Part shown: piece after piece, positions 55,004-64,000 of the stretch
How the letters are laid out: each line of letters begins with the position of its first letter
How positions within the stretch are numbered: position 1 is the first letter of the stretch
Assembly (NCBI RefSeq): GCF_003111605.1
Contig: NZ_MZGU01000004.1
Coordinates: forward strand, 372,001 to 436,000
From: Methanobrevibacter woesei
GTDB lineage: Archaea > Methanobacteriota > Methanobacteria > Methanobacteriales > Methanobacteriaceae
Length of the DNA stretch: 64,000 bases
Reading direction: 5' to 3'
Position numbers and translations under genes: made by a program
The notes under the pieces: model-generated
Seen by the model: only the letters and a program-made list of their open reading frames with translations
Told to the model about the DNA's origin: nothing
Databases searched by the model: none

Positions 55004-55945
55004 ATGGATAAAAAGTTAATTTTAGCTGTTGTTGTATTACTTGTTTTCATTATAGGTGGTGCATATTCTTTTTTAACAAATCCTGTTAATGAAGACATTG
55101 TAACAATTGGTTATCTTCCATCTGATCATGATGCAGCATTATTTGTAGCTCAGGCACAAGGGGAATATGCAGCTCACGGTATTGAAACCGAACTTGTTCA
55201 GTTTAACAACGGTGGGGACTTAATGACTGGTATGGCCAGTGGTGAAGTTGATATTGGTTATGGTGGAATTACACCTGTTTTATCTGCTGTTGAAAAAGGA
55301 GTTCCTATAAAAGTTGTTGCAGGTGCTCAAATTGAAGGAAGTGGTATTGCAGTAAGTCCAGAATCTGATATTGATTCTCCTGAGGATTTGGCTGGTAAAT
55401 CAATAGCTACTCCTGGTGAAGCATCTATTCAGTATATGTTGCTTCAATATTATTTAGAGGACAATAACATGTCTACTGATGATATGAATATTTCTGCAAT
55501 GAAAGTAGCTCCAATGAATGATGCTTTAAATGCTAATAAAATTGATGGTATGTTAACTTATGAGCCATATGTAACAATGGCTGTTGAAAATGGAAATGAG
55601 ATGTTTATAAAATCTTCTGAAATCCTTCCAGAACATCCTTGCTGTGTTGTTGCAGCATCTGAAAGGTTCATTGATGAAAATCCTGATAAATTAGACACTA
55701 TTATTTCTATTCATGAAAATGCAACAGAGTTTATTTTAGAGAATCCTGATGAAGCAGCAGAATTGTTGCCTGAGGATATAGTTGCAGATGTAGAAATAGA
55801 GAAAAAAGCAATTAGTGGTATTAAATTTGTTTATGGTTTAAACGAAACTTATAAACAAAGTATTATGGATTTCATGCAAATTGAAGTTGATTTAGGTATT
55901 TTAGAAGAACCAATCCCTGCAACTGATATATTCTGGGAAGGTTAA
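55004..55945 (+). CDS. Orphan ABC substrate-binding protein (NMT1/SsuA-like)
   Basis: 313 residues. N-terminal membrane span (about residues 4-22, KLILAVVVLLVFIIGGAYS) without a clear lipobox Cys, so it may be anchored by an uncleaved signal. TIGYLPSDHDAALFVAQAQG and ASGEVDIGYGGITPVLSAVE match the nitrate/sulfonate/taurine/thiamine-precursor binding class. No permease or ATPase gene is adjacent. GGTGAT sets ATG 55004. Confidence 0.85.
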   Translation: MDKKLILAVVVLLVFIIGGAYSFLTNPVNEDIVTIGYLPSDHDAALFVAQAQGEYAAHGIETELVQFNNGGDLMTGMASGEVDIGYGGITPVLSAVEKGVPIKVVAGAQIEGSGIAVSPESDIDSPEDLAGKSIATPGEASIQYMLLQYYLEDNNMSTDDMNISAMKVAPMNDALNANKIDGMLTYEPYVTMAVENGNEMFIKSSEILPEHPCCVVAASERFIDENPDKLDTIISIHENATEFILENPDEAAELLPEDIVADVEIEKKAISGIKFVYGLNETYKQSIMDFMQIEVDLGILEEPIPATDIFWEG

Positions 55946-55965
55946 TTTATAATCAAAAAAAGTGT

Positions 55966-55990
55966 AAAGGTAATTAATTTACCTTTTTTT
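55966..55990. terminator. Bidirectional terminator
   Basis: AAAGGTAA (55966-55973) pairs with TTACCTTT (55979-55986). T runs follow on both strands between two convergent genes. Confidence 0.6.
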
Positions 55991-56612
55991 ATTTATTTTT
56001 AAGCATATTGTCTTTTAAATAGGCAATAGCTTCCTGTGTTTTTTTATCTGAAACTTTATTGATGATTCTTTGATTTTCATCAAGTCTATTTTCATAGAAT
56101 GCTTTCATTTCATCATCAACAATGAAATATCTGCTGTAATTAACAAGACATTCAATTAAACTAGATAATCCTCTGTTATATGCATGTGCACATCTGTTAT
56201 TTATTTTCATATCTGTTATTTTTCCTTCAATTAAATAGAGGGATTTTTCATTTTTAAGAGGAAATTTGTCTTTGTCTGCTTCTTCTATAGATTCAACTTC
56301 AATTGTTAAATATGCAGGGACATCTTTTATAACAGCTAGTTCATCATCAAAGTATTCATCAGGTAAATTACCAATTGTTGCATATGTGAAAATTAATGGA
56401 TCTTCAGTTATATTTACAGTGTATTTTTTAGTTTCCATTATATTTTTTAATGTTTGTGAACCTTCAAAAAGAGTGCAGGATACTTTATCATCACCTAAAT
56501 ACTTAAATCCAAAAGGTCCTGCATTTTTTTCTCCTTTGGAATTTTCAGTAGTATAAATACATTCATATTGGAGGCCTTTTTCAATACCTATTCCTTCTAA
56601 ATTGAATTCCAC
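55989..56612 (-). CDS. DUF447-family flavin-binding-like protein
   Basis: 207 residues from GTG 56612 behind GGAGG. It has KGLQYECIYTTENSKGEKNA and an FMN-binding split-barrel character (DKVSCTLFEGSQTLKNIMET), plus INNRCAHAYNRGLSSLIECL, as in DUF447. Probable flavoprotein; reaction unknown. Its start abuts the stop of the upstream 158-residue gene, so they are co-translated. Confidence 0.7.
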   Translation of the reverse strand: MEFNLEGIGIEKGLQYECIYTTENSKGEKNAGPFGFKYLGDDKVSCTLFEGSQTLKNIMETKKYTVNITEDPLIFTYATIGNLPDEYFDDELAVIKDVPAYLTIEVESIEEADKDKFPLKNEKSLYLIEGKITDMKINNRCAHAYNRGLSSLIECLVNYSRYFIVDDEMKAFYENRLDENQRIINKVSDKKTQEAIAYLKDNMLKNK

Positions 56613-57089
56613 TTAGTTGCCTCCTTTGATTATAACCATTTGTTCATCAGATAATTTAAGTATCTTATTGAATATTTCACCTGTTTTATTTAGAAGTTCT
56701 TCTAATTCAGCCAGTTCATTATCTATCTTTGGATTTACACCACCAATACTTTCCTTAAGTCCAGCAATACCATCATTTAATTGTGATTCATATGCAGGAA
56801 ATACTTCATCAACATGTTCAAAAAATGGCTGGTATTCATTTACATTAATTTCATTCTGGGATAAATCATCAACTATGTCATTGTAGAACTCTTCAAATTC
56901 AGAGGAAGCTTTTCTAAAATCAGGTAAAGTTCTTTTTATCTTAATAGCTAGTTTATTAAAGTCTTCAGCATCTGTTGATGAATTTATAAGGTCTGTGTTA
57001 TCTTGAATTATATCTCCAATTTTTGCAAATCCATTGTTTAATCTTGTCATTGCAATTGTGTATAATTCTAAATTTAATTCACTATTCAT
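56613..57089 (-). CDS. Hypothetical helical protein
   Basis: 158 residues, almost entirely predicted helix with heptad-like spacing (IGDIIQDNTDLINSS, LEELLNKTGEIFNKILKL). No cysteine or recognised domain. It directly precedes the DUF447-like gene, and the two probably act together. Confidence 0.6.
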   Translation of the reverse strand: MNSELNLELYTIAMTRLNNGFAKIGDIIQDNTDLINSSTDAEDFNKLAIKIKRTLPDFRKASSEFEEFYNDIVDDLSQNEINVNEYQPFFEHVDEVFPAYESQLNDGIAGLKESIGGVNPKIDNELAELEELLNKTGEIFNKILKLSDEQMVIIKGGN

Positions 57090-57628
57090 ATTATTACACT
57101 CAATTTTTTATTAGAATATTATTTGTTTAATTTTATATATTAATTAATAGATATTTTCATAAATTAACACCTGTTATGTAATTGATGGTTAATTTATTTA
57201 TTTTTCTTTTATTTTCAAAAATAATTACTTAAATTATTTAAATTTTATTTTAATGCTTTTATTTTATTTATTTTAATATTTTAATCTTAGTTTTGGAGTC
57301 ATTTTTTATTTAAGAAATGTTACTTTAATATTTTTAAATTGTTATTTTTCATTATTTCTATAATTTTAATGTATTTTTTCTATTATAACATTGAAATATT
57401 TTTTAATTAATATTGAAATATTCTATTCTTCCTATTTATTGTCAATTTGGATATTTGTTAAATTAAAATTTTATTTTTGTTAATTTATTCAATTAAAAAG
57501 CCTATTTATCAATATCTTTATATAGTATTATAAAATTAAATAGTAGTAAGATAATTGTTAATTATTTATCATTATAAATTAGGTAAATAATTGATGAAAG
57601 ATATGTAATATATAAGGAGATAAAATCT
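57090..57628. promoter_or_regulatory. AT-rich gap upstream of acyl-CoA synthetase
   Basis: 539 bp, extremely AT-rich, no supported ORF. A direct repeat ATTGAAATATT occurs at 57390-57400 and 57412-57422 (22 bp apart). TTTATATAGTA (about 57515-57525) may be the TATA box; AAGGAG at about 57614 serves ATG 57629. That implies a leader near 80 nt. Confidence 0.4.
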
Positions 57629-59731
57629 ATGAGAGATCTTAATAAGATATTTAAACCTGATTCTGTGGCTGTTATTGGTGCTTCCAATACTCCAGGTAAA
57701 GTAGGGTATATCATTGTAGATAATATGGTATCTGGAGGATACCAAGGTAAAATATATCCTGTAAATCCTAATGCAGATGGTGAAATTCAAGGATTAAAAG
57801 CTTATGCAAATATTAAGGATATCCCAGATAAGGTTGACTTAGTGATTATGTCTATTCCAGCAGTCTTTGTAAATGACTCAGTTAGAGACTGTGGTGAAGC
57901 TGGCGTAGAAAATATGGTTGTAATTAGTGCTGGTTTCAAAGAAATTGGTGAAGAAGGTGCAAAATTAGAAGAAGAATTAACTGCACTTGGTGAAGAATAT
58001 GGAATAAACATTATCGGTCCAAACAGTTTAGGAACAACTGATTCTCACACTCCATTAAACTCTTCATTCTCACAAATGATGCCTCCTGCAGGAAACATTG
58101 CATTTATTTCCCAAAGTGGTGCAATGATGGTAGCTATTCTTGATTGGAGTGTAAGATCTGGAATTGGATTCAGTAAAGTAATTAGTCTTGGTAACAAAGC
58201 AGGTGTAACTGAAACTGAATTAATGAAATATCTTGCAGATGACCCAGAAACTGCAGTAATTATCTGTTACTTAGAATCAATTAGTGAAGATGATGACTTC
58301 ATCAACTCTATGAGAGAAACTGCAGCTAAAAAACCTATTATCATTCTTAAATCTGGTTCAAGTAGTGCAGGAGCAGAAGCTGCATCCTCACACACAGGTG
58401 CATTAGCTGGTAGTGACTTAGCATTCGATACTGCATTTAAACAATCTGGAATCTTACGTGTAGAAACCATGGCTGACTTATTTGACTTAGGTTTAGCATT
58501 TTCCAAAGCACCATTACCAACTGGTCCTAATGTAGCTATTATTACCAATGCTGGTGGTGGAGGAGTAGTAACTGTAGATGCTATGGAAAAAGCAGGATTA
58601 AAACTTGTTCAATTTGATGATGAAACTAAAGCAAGATTAAGAGAATGTATTCCTGATGAAGGAAGTGCAAACAACCCTATTGATGTATTAGGTGATGCAC
58701 CAGTACAAAGATATAAAGAATCTTTAGATATTGTTCTTGAAGATGATCAAGTAGACAGTTTAATCATTATGGTTTGTCCTACTGCTTCAGCTGATCCTGA
58801 TGGAATTGCAAAAGTAATTTTAGAAGCTGAGAAAAAATTCACCAAACCAATTATGGTTGTAAACATGGGTGGACCATCCTTTGACAATGCAAATGACATG
58901 CTTAGAGCAAACAATGTACCAACCTATGTTTTCCCTGAAACTGCAGTAAAAGCACTTGAAGCAATGACAAGATATGCACGTGTAGAAGAAAGGAACTACA
59001 CTGACTGTGTATCTAACATTGAAGGTACCAATAAAGAAGAAGTAGCTAAAATCTTCGCTAAAGTTAAAGAAGATGGAAGAGACACTTTACTTGGTAGTGA
59101 AGCTTATGCTGTTGCTGATGCATATGGAATCTCTGCAGCTCCAATTAAACTTGCAACCTCAGCTAGTGATGCAGGAGACTTAGCAGAAGAAATGGAATTC
59201 CCAGTTGTATTAAAAATTGCATCTGACAAAATACTTCACAAATCCGATATTGGTGGTGTAAAAGTAGGAATTGAAAACAGAGAAGAAGCAGAAGCAGCTT
59301 ATGATGAAATTATAGCTAATGCTAAGAAAGCTCACCCTGATATCATTCCTGATGGTGTAGAAGTACAAAAAATGATGCCATCTGGACAAGAAGTATTAGT
59401 TGGTATGGTAAAAGACAGACAATTCGGTCCAATGATTGCATTTGGTATGGGTGGAATCTATGTTAACCTTATTGAAGATGTATCCTTCAAATTAGCTAAA
59501 GGATTAACCTGTGATGAAATCGATGAACAAATTGAAAACACTAAAGTAGCTACTTTACTTAAAGGTTACAGAGGAGAAGCTCCTTGTGACATTGAAGAAG
59601 TAAAAGAAGCTATTAAAAGAGTAGCTAAATTAACTATTGATTTCCCAGAAATATCTGAATTAGATATTAACCCTATCTTTGTTTACGAAGAAGGATCAAG
59701 TGCACTTGACGTAAAAATTAAACTTGATTAA
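57629..59731 (+). CDS. acd: ADP-forming acetate/acyl-CoA synthetase (fused alpha-beta)
   Basis: 700 residues. CoA-binding domain (about 8-130, VAVIGASNTPGKVGYIIVDN), ligase domains (FISQSGAMMVAILDW, SSHTGALAGSDLAFD with the phosphorylated His near 255), then an ATP-grasp half from about 470 (EFPVVLKIASDKILHKSDIG). Acyl-CoA + ADP + Pi = acid + CoA + ATP, or the reverse for acetate activation. Its ending has a strong terminator. Confidence 0.93.
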   Translation: MRDLNKIFKPDSVAVIGASNTPGKVGYIIVDNMVSGGYQGKIYPVNPNADGEIQGLKAYANIKDIPDKVDLVIMSIPAVFVNDSVRDCGEAGVENMVVISAGFKEIGEEGAKLEEELTALGEEYGINIIGPNSLGTTDSHTPLNSSFSQMMPPAGNIAFISQSGAMMVAILDWSVRSGIGFSKVISLGNKAGVTETELMKYLADDPETAVIICYLESISEDDDFINSMRETAAKKPIIILKSGSSSAGAEAASSHTGALAGSDLAFDTAFKQSGILRVETMADLFDLGLAFSKAPLPTGPNVAIITNAGGGGVVTVDAMEKAGLKLVQFDDETKARLRECIPDEGSANNPIDVLGDAPVQRYKESLDIVLEDDQVDSLIIMVCPTASADPDGIAKVILEAEKKFTKPIMVVNMGGPSFDNANDMLRANNVPTYVFPETAVKALEAMTRYARVEERNYTDCVSNIEGTNKEEVAKIFAKVKEDGRDTLLGSEAYAVADAYGISAAPIKLATSASDAGDLAEEMEFPVVLKIASDKILHKSDIGGVKVGIENREEAEAAYDEIIANAKKAHPDIIPDGVEVQKMMPSGQEVLVGMVKDRQFGPMIAFGMGGIYVNLIEDVSFKLAKGLTCDEIDEQIENTKVATLLKGYRGEAPCDIEEVKEAIKRVAKLTIDFPEISELDINPIFVYEEGSSALDVKIKLD

Positions 59732-59768
59732 TTTCTCTTAATCTAGAGAAATTAACCTCTTTTTTTTA
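59728..59768 (+). terminator. Terminator overlapping the acd stop
   Basis: TTAATTTCTC (59728-59737) pairs perfectly with GAGAAATTAA (59746-59755), 8-nt loop, then a run of T. The TAA stop is inside the stem. Confidence 0.65.
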
Positions 59769-59946
59769 TTTTTTTATAATAGCTATTTTTTAATTAAAAG
59801 TCTTATTTTTCATAAATTATTTTTAACTATTAATCTTCAACTTTCCTTTGAAAGATATATAAGCTATTAATTTAATAAATAATATTGATTGATTAATGGT
59901 TTTATTTAGAAATATTGAACCATTTTTTATATTTGGGAGTTTCATT

Positions 59947-60867
59947 ATGAGTTTAATTATTGCTTATGTTGGTAAAAAAGGCTGTGTAATGGCTAGTGAT
60001 AAAAGAAAAATTGCTTATTTTGGAAATAAAGAAAATTTAGAAGCTTTAGAATCTGAACTTTACAATGGTGAAATAGCTACTGATGAAGAGTTATATAAAA
60101 GAGCAAAAGACTTTGACATCAGTATCAAAATATCTGATGATGGTAATAAAATTGACACTGTTGGAAATACTGTAATGGGTGAAGTTGCTTCTAAAGGTGC
60201 TTTTGAAACAAAAAGAAGAAGAATCTATGGAACTACAAATGGTTATCAAATCATTGAAATCATTGGTTCTGAAATTGTTTCACGTAGTGCTGGTGAAAAA
60301 GCCATTATCATATTTGGTAATAACTTTGCAAAAAAAGAAGCTGAAGCTTTAATTTCTAAAAAATGGAAATCTACTTTAAGTTTAAAATATATGGGTGATA
60401 TATTTAAAGAGATTATCAATGAAGTTTCCCAGAAAACCCCTACTTTGGGAGATAAATTTGATGTTTTAATCCAACAGCCTAAATTCACTGCAGATGAAGC
60501 TCAAAAATATTTAAATGAAACTATTGATCAAGATGTTAAAGTATTAGCTAAAATTAGGCAAAAACTACAAGAAGATTTAATTGAAAAATCTAGAGAGATT
60601 GAACTAGCTTCAAAAATTATAAATGAAGGGGATATTGGTGAAGTAAGTTCAATTGAGGGTAATATGTTACAAGTTACACTAAATGATAAGACTCAGGCTT
60701 TTGATAACAACTGGAGGCAACTTGCAAAACCTAAAGGGAAAGTTATAATGTTTTGCGAGACCGACGATGTTAAAATTGGAGATAAAGTTGTTATTGAAAA
60801 TGAAAACTTATGTTTAGAAAAGAATAAGTCTAATCTTTCTTGTAATATTATTTTATGTAATTTGTAG
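59947..60867 (+). CDS. DUF2121-like protein (possible Ntn-hydrolase fold)
   Basis: 306 residues from ATG 59947 behind GGGAG; an ATG at 59896 is open but less likely. The N-terminus MSLIIAYVGKKGCVMASDKR resembles the start of proteasome-like Ntn hydrolases and the methanogen DUF2121 family (recalled). A coiled coil (about 200-240) and a beta-rich tail (GDIGEVSSIEGNMLQVTLND) follow. No Thr nucleophile is evident at the N-terminus, so catalysis is doubtful. MBL hydrolase gene follows after 17 nt. Confidence 0.6.
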   Translation: MSLIIAYVGKKGCVMASDKRKIAYFGNKENLEALESELYNGEIATDEELYKRAKDFDISIKISDDGNKIDTVGNTVMGEVASKGAFETKRRRIYGTTNGYQIIEIIGSEIVSRSAGEKAIIIFGNNFAKKEAEALISKKWKSTLSLKYMGDIFKEIINEVSQKTPTLGDKFDVLIQQPKFTADEAQKYLNETIDQDVKVLAKIRQKLQEDLIEKSREIELASKIINEGDIGEVSSIEGNMLQVTLNDKTQAFDNNWRQLAKPKGKVIMFCETDDVKIGDKVVIENENLCLEKNKSNLSCNIILCNL

Positions 60868-60884
60868 TTTTTATGGAGGTTTAA

Positions 60885-61835
60885 ATGAAAATTACATTTT
60901 TAGGAACTGGTGGTGGAAGATTCTCAACTATCAGTCAACGCCGTATGACTGGTGGTTTTAGAATTGATAATCTAAATGGTATTAATTTACATGTAGATCC
61001 AGGTCCTGGTGCATTAGTGAGAACCTATCAGTTTGGTCTTGATCCAAGAAATCTCAGCGGTGTTTTCATTTCTCATGCCCATACTGACCATTATACTGAT
61101 GCAGAGGTTCTTATTGAAGCAATGACAAGGGGTATGACTAAAGAAAATGGAGTTATAATAGGTAGTGAAAGTGTCTTCAATGGTTTTAAGGATTGGGGGC
61201 CTTGCATTTCTAATTACCATAAAAGCAAATCTGAAAATGTTGTCCTAAAACCAGGTGATGTTAAAAAATTACCTAAGTTTTCCATTAAGGGAACTAAAAC
61301 AATTCATGGTGACCCTACAGGTGTGGGATTTCAGATAAGAACTAAAAATATCAATATTTCCTACACTACAGATACACAATACTTTGATGATTTAGCTAGT
61401 TATCATGAAGGTGCTGATATCTTTATTTCAAGTGTCATTAGACCGGGTAGTCAGTCAATTCGTGGTCATTTATGTTCAGATTCTTTTATTAAATTGTTAA
61501 AAGAGATCAAACCAAAACTTGCTATTATGACTCATTTCGGATTAAAGATGTTATCTGATAATCCAGTTGTTGAAGCTAAAAAAATAAGTGATGCTTCTGG
61601 TGTTAAAACATTAGCTGCTTTTGATGGTATGGCTTTGGATGTTAACTTTAGAAGACCAGATAAATCTGTAATATCTTCACTTAAAGATGAAAACTCCTTT
61701 TTATACAGGAGAGAAAAACAGAATACTTACCAATCATCACTTAGAGCTCATGAAAATGATGAACTGACAATTGGTAAATCTAAATTTGATAAAGGAACCA
61801 CTATTAAGAAGGATTTCACTTTATCAAAAAGATAA
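60885..61835 (+). CDS. MBL-fold metallohydrolase (RNase Z-like)
   Basis: 316 residues. GTGGGRFSTISQRRMTGGFR, the zinc motif ISHAHTDHYTDAEV (about residues 62-75) and later MTHFGLKM and TKTIHGDPTGVGF. A glycine-rich start plus HxHxDH resembles RNase Z/arylsulfatase-like enzymes but lacks their exosite; function unassigned. Same direction and spacing suggests an operon with the DUF2121-like gene. Confidence 0.75.
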   Translation: MKITFLGTGGGRFSTISQRRMTGGFRIDNLNGINLHVDPGPGALVRTYQFGLDPRNLSGVFISHAHTDHYTDAEVLIEAMTRGMTKENGVIIGSESVFNGFKDWGPCISNYHKSKSENVVLKPGDVKKLPKFSIKGTKTIHGDPTGVGFQIRTKNINISYTTDTQYFDDLASYHEGADIFISSVIRPGSQSIRGHLCSDSFIKLLKEIKPKLAIMTHFGLKMLSDNPVVEAKKISDASGVKTLAAFDGMALDVNFRRPDKSVISSLKDENSFLYRREKQNTYQSSLRAHENDELTIGKSKFDKGTTIKKDFTLSKR

Positions 61836-61856
61836 TTTTTTTTAAAAGGCAAATAA

Positions 61857-62954
61857 TTACTGTTTATCTAGATTGGAAGGATGGATAAAACCTGATTGTA
61901 ACATATGGTCTGCAAGAACAATAGCTAAGCTAGATTCTGCAACTACTGTTACTCTAGGACAGATACATGGGTCATGCCTTCCTTTTATACTTATTTTTTC
62001 ATTTTCCATTTCACAGATATTTACTGAATCCTGTTTTTTTGATATGGAAGGAGTTGGTTTTACAGCTATTCTTGCAACAATTGGCATTCCATTACTCATT
62101 CCTCCGATTATTCCGCCGGAATTGTTGGTTTTGGTAAATACTTTTTTATTTTCTATATAATATTCATCGTTGTTTTGACTACCAACTAAATTGCTCACTT
62201 CAAATCCACGGCCAATTTCAACACCTTTAACAGCCCCGATGCTCATTAAGATGTTAGCTATTTCTCCATCTAACTTTCCAAATACTGGTTCGCCAAGCCC
62301 TGCAGGAATGCCTTTAGCTATTACTTCAACAACACCCCCAACAGATTCACCTTCTGCTTTTTTAGAGAGAATTAGTTCTTCCATTTCACTAGCTGCTTTT
62401 AAATCTCCACAGCGAACAACATTTTTCTCCACATTCTCTTTGATGGTGTCGAAGTCATGTTCTTTGGATTTTATATTTCCAATCTCTGTAACATGTGCTA
62501 CAATATCAATATTCCGGGTTTTTAAGAGTTTTTTAGCTATTGCTCCTCCAATCACATGGCCAATGGTTACTCTTCCACTTCCACGGCCACCTCCATTGTA
62601 GTCGTAGTTGCCGTATTTCTCCATCCATGCATAATCGCCATGTCCTGGACGAGGGGTGTCTTTAAACATTGAATAATCTTTAGAATGCTGGTCTTTGTTA
62701 AAAACAACTCCTGCAATTGGAGTGCCATCTGTTTTACCTTCGAAAATTCCAGATAATATTTGGACTTGGTCAGATTCATTTCTTGGAGTTGTAACCGAAC
62801 TAGTTCCAGGTCTTCTTTTATTTAGCTCAATTTGAATATCTTCCTCACTTAAAGGAAGATTTGCTGGACATCCATCAACTACAGCTCCAATAGCTTTTCC
62901 ATGACTTGATCCAAAACTTGTAATAGAAAATTTTCTTCCAATTGTATTTACCAT
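61857..62954 (-). CDS. aroC: Chorismate synthase
   Basis: 365 residues with [20 protein letters not shown] at the N-terminus, [20 protein letters not shown] and [20 protein letters not shown], and [15 protein letters not shown] at the end. FMN-dependent last step of the shikimate pathway. AAAGAGGC lies before ATG 62954. Convergent with the MBL gene. Confidence 0.97.
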   Translation of the reverse strand: MVNTIGRKFSITSFGSSHGKAIGAVVDGCPANLPLSEEDIQIELNKRRPGTSSVTTPRNESDQVQILSGIFEGKTDGTPIAGVVFNKDQHSKDYSMFKDTPRPGHGDYAWMEKYGNYDYNGGGRGSGRVTIGHVIGGAIAKKLLKTRNIDIVAHVTEIGNIKSKEHDFDTIKENVEKNVVRCGDLKAASEMEELILSKKAEGESVGGVVEVIAKGIPAGLGEPVFGKLDGEIANILMSIGAVKGVEIGRGFEVSNLVGSQNNDEYYIENKKVFTKTNNSGGIIGGMSNGMPIVARIAVKPTPSISKKQDSVNICEMENEKISIKGRHDPCICPRVTVVAESSLAIVLADHMLQSGFIHPSNLDKQ

Positions 62955-63076
62955 TTATTTGCCTCTTTGTATTGCTATTTCATTTTTTATTTATCATAAT
63001 ATTTATAATACATCAACTATTTATTACTGAACATCTTATAGTTTTTTGAAGATGAATTAATAAGGAGGTTGATATC

Positions 63077-63775
63077 ATGTGTCAAGAAATAAATGATATT
63101 TATAATACATTAACTGAAACTTATTCTCACCTTGACTGGTGGCCAACTGGTTCTTATAAATCATTAGATATTGATAAAAGCAAATATTTAGTGGAAGTTG
63201 ATGATAGTTATCCTGAAGAATATATAGATCAATTTGAAATTATTATGGGAACTATCTTAACTCAAAACACTACCTGGGTAAGTGTGGATAGGGCATTAGC
63301 TAACTTGGCATTATACACAGATTTTAATCCGAATAATATTTTAGATTTCATTAATAATGACGCTGATAAATTTAAACAGTTGATAAAACCTTCTGGTTAT
63401 TTCAATCAAAAAACAATTTATCTTAAAAATATTGCAGAGTTCTTCATTGAGCTGAATGGTAGAACACCAACAAGAAAGGAAGTTTTGGCAGTAAAAGGTG
63501 TAGGTAATGAAACTGCAGATTCTATTTTGCTTTATGCTTTTGGTGAAAAAGAATTTGTTGTAGATGCATATACAAAAAGAATATTCTCATATTTGGGATT
63601 TATTAAGGAAACTGCAACATATCATCAGGTTAAAAAGCTATTTGAAGAGAATTTCCAAGGAGATGTAGATGATTATAAGCAATACCATGCTTTAATTGTA
63701 GAACATGCTAAAAATTATTATAAGAAAAAACCTTATGGGGTTAATGACAATATATTAAATAAGTTTAAGAGATGA
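63077..63775 (+). CDS. HhH-GPD DNA glycosylase (endonuclease III-like), no Fe-S
   Basis: 232 residues. QFEIIMGTILTQNTTWVSVD opens the domain, the helix-hairpin-helix reads VLAVKGVGNETADSILLYAF (about residues 139-158) and FVVDAYTKRI holds the catalytic Asp. The Lys of bifunctional Nth enzymes is replaced (Glu in GVGNETAD), and the C-terminal Cys4 Fe-S loop is missing, so a monofunctional glycosylase is likely. AAGGAGGT sets ATG 63077. Confidence 0.85.
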   Translation: MCQEINDIYNTLTETYSHLDWWPTGSYKSLDIDKSKYLVEVDDSYPEEYIDQFEIIMGTILTQNTTWVSVDRALANLALYTDFNPNNILDFINNDADKFKQLIKPSGYFNQKTIYLKNIAEFFIELNGRTPTRKEVLAVKGVGNETADSILLYAFGEKEFVVDAYTKRIFSYLGFIKETATYHQVKKLFEENFQGDVDDYKQYHALIVEHAKNYYKKKPYGVNDNILNKFKR

Positions 63776-63779
63776 TTTA

Positions 63780-64000
63780 ATGTATTTTCCAATTACAAGA
63801 ATGAGAAGACTTAGAAAAACTGAAGAAATTAGAAATATTGTACGTGAAACTAAACTTAATAAAGAAGATTTAATCTATCCAATTTACTTTAAAGAAGCTC
63901 TTAAAGGAAATGAAAAAGAGCCTATTACATCAATGCCTGGTGAATTTAGATACTCTCTTGATTCTGGAGTTGAATTTGCAAAACATCTTGAAGAAAAAGG
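63780..64000 (+). CDS. hemB: Delta-aminolevulinate dehydratase (partial)
   Basis: The visible 73 residues start MYFPITRMRRLRKTEEIRNI and continue LNKEDLIYPIYFKEALKGNE, the porphobilinogen synthase N-terminus; the rest is outside the window. It serves tetrapyrrole synthesis (F430, corrinoid). It lies 4 nt after the glycosylase gene with GATGAT as a weak site. Confidence 0.92.
   Translation, partial: MYFPITRMRRLRKTEEIRNIVRETKLNKEDLIYPIYFKEALKGNEKEPITSMPGEFRYSLDSGVEFAKHLEEK

Noticed and set aside
57090-57628. Replication origin in the very AT-rich gap
   Set aside because: No ORB-like GC-rich repeats and no cdc6/orc1 gene nearby.

Overview
The window is a low-GC (roughly 30-33 % G+C by eye) archaeal chromosome segment. 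The gene order, protein lengths and translation signals point to a gut-type Methanobrevibacter (M. smithii-like) or a very close Methanobacteriales relative. Archaeal or eukaryotic-type ribosomal proteins (eL18, eL19, eL32, eL34, eL14, eS4) are interleaved with universal ones. RNA polymerase subunits D, N and K, aCbf5, RNase P Rpp29, SecY, an EMC3-type insertase, mevalonate kinase, isopentenyl phosphate kinase, DapL, a 340-residue PurA and a fused ADP-forming acyl-CoA synthetase are all present. Most genes are preceded by GGTGAT or GGAGG. The assignment rests on recognition, not on a database search.

Layout. 1-2.2 kb: truncated biotin carboxylase (minus), then two RNA-methyltransferase-like genes. 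2.6-18.3 kb: the S10/spc-type ribosomal super-operon (L3, L4, L23, L2, S19, L22, S3, L29, aIF1-like, Rpp29, S17, L14, L24, S4e, L5, S14, S8, L6, L32e, L19e, L18, S5, L30, L15, SecY), followed by adenylate kinase, EMC3-type protein, L34e, Cmk and L14e. 18.3-26 kb: aCbf5, tRNA-Ser(GGA), the alpha-type operon S13-S4-S11-RpoD-L18e-L13-S9-RpoN-RpoK, enolase, ferredoxin, S2. 26-32 kb: MEMO protein and an isoprenoid cluster (MvaK, IPK, type 2 IDI, RNase J, IdsA). 32-41 kb: TrmB-type regulator divergent from Hcp-cupin, then accessory genes (DUF763, methyltransferase, aldo/keto reductase, TPR protein, CAAX-type protease). 41.0-41.6 kb: a 0.7-kb stretch without an annotated gene but with several hairpins and a 23-codon ORF that has a perfect ribosome-binding site. 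41.7-50 kb: GltX, a radical SAM/SPASM protein, an MFS-CBS fusion, two unknown proteins. 50-54 kb: DapL plus a cassette of four unknown genes, then PurA. 55-64 kb: orphan solute-binding protein, DUF447-like and unknown genes, acyl-CoA synthetase, DUF2121-like protein, MBL hydrolase, chorismate synthase, an HhH-GPD glycosylase and the start of HemB.

The first 26 kb is information-processing housekeeping whose coding content is conventional. The interest there lies in the spacers. The eL19 spacer, the S13 leader and the rnp1 spacer each hold several perfect helices just upstream of a ribosomal-protein or RNase P gene, which suggests cis-acting RNA control. Several genes end in a hairpin whose loop or stem contains the stop codon, followed by a T tract.

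The best candidates for something undescribed are: the 41.0-41.6 kb peptide/structured-RNA locus, including an 8-nt element complementary to the peptide's ribosome-binding site; the structured ribosomal leaders; an MFS-CBS transporter that seems to start at an AUA codon; a 40-bp-spaced direct repeat in the trmB/hcp divergent promoter; and the DapL-linked cassette. All structure claims come from base complementarity read by eye; no folding energies, alignments or searches were run.
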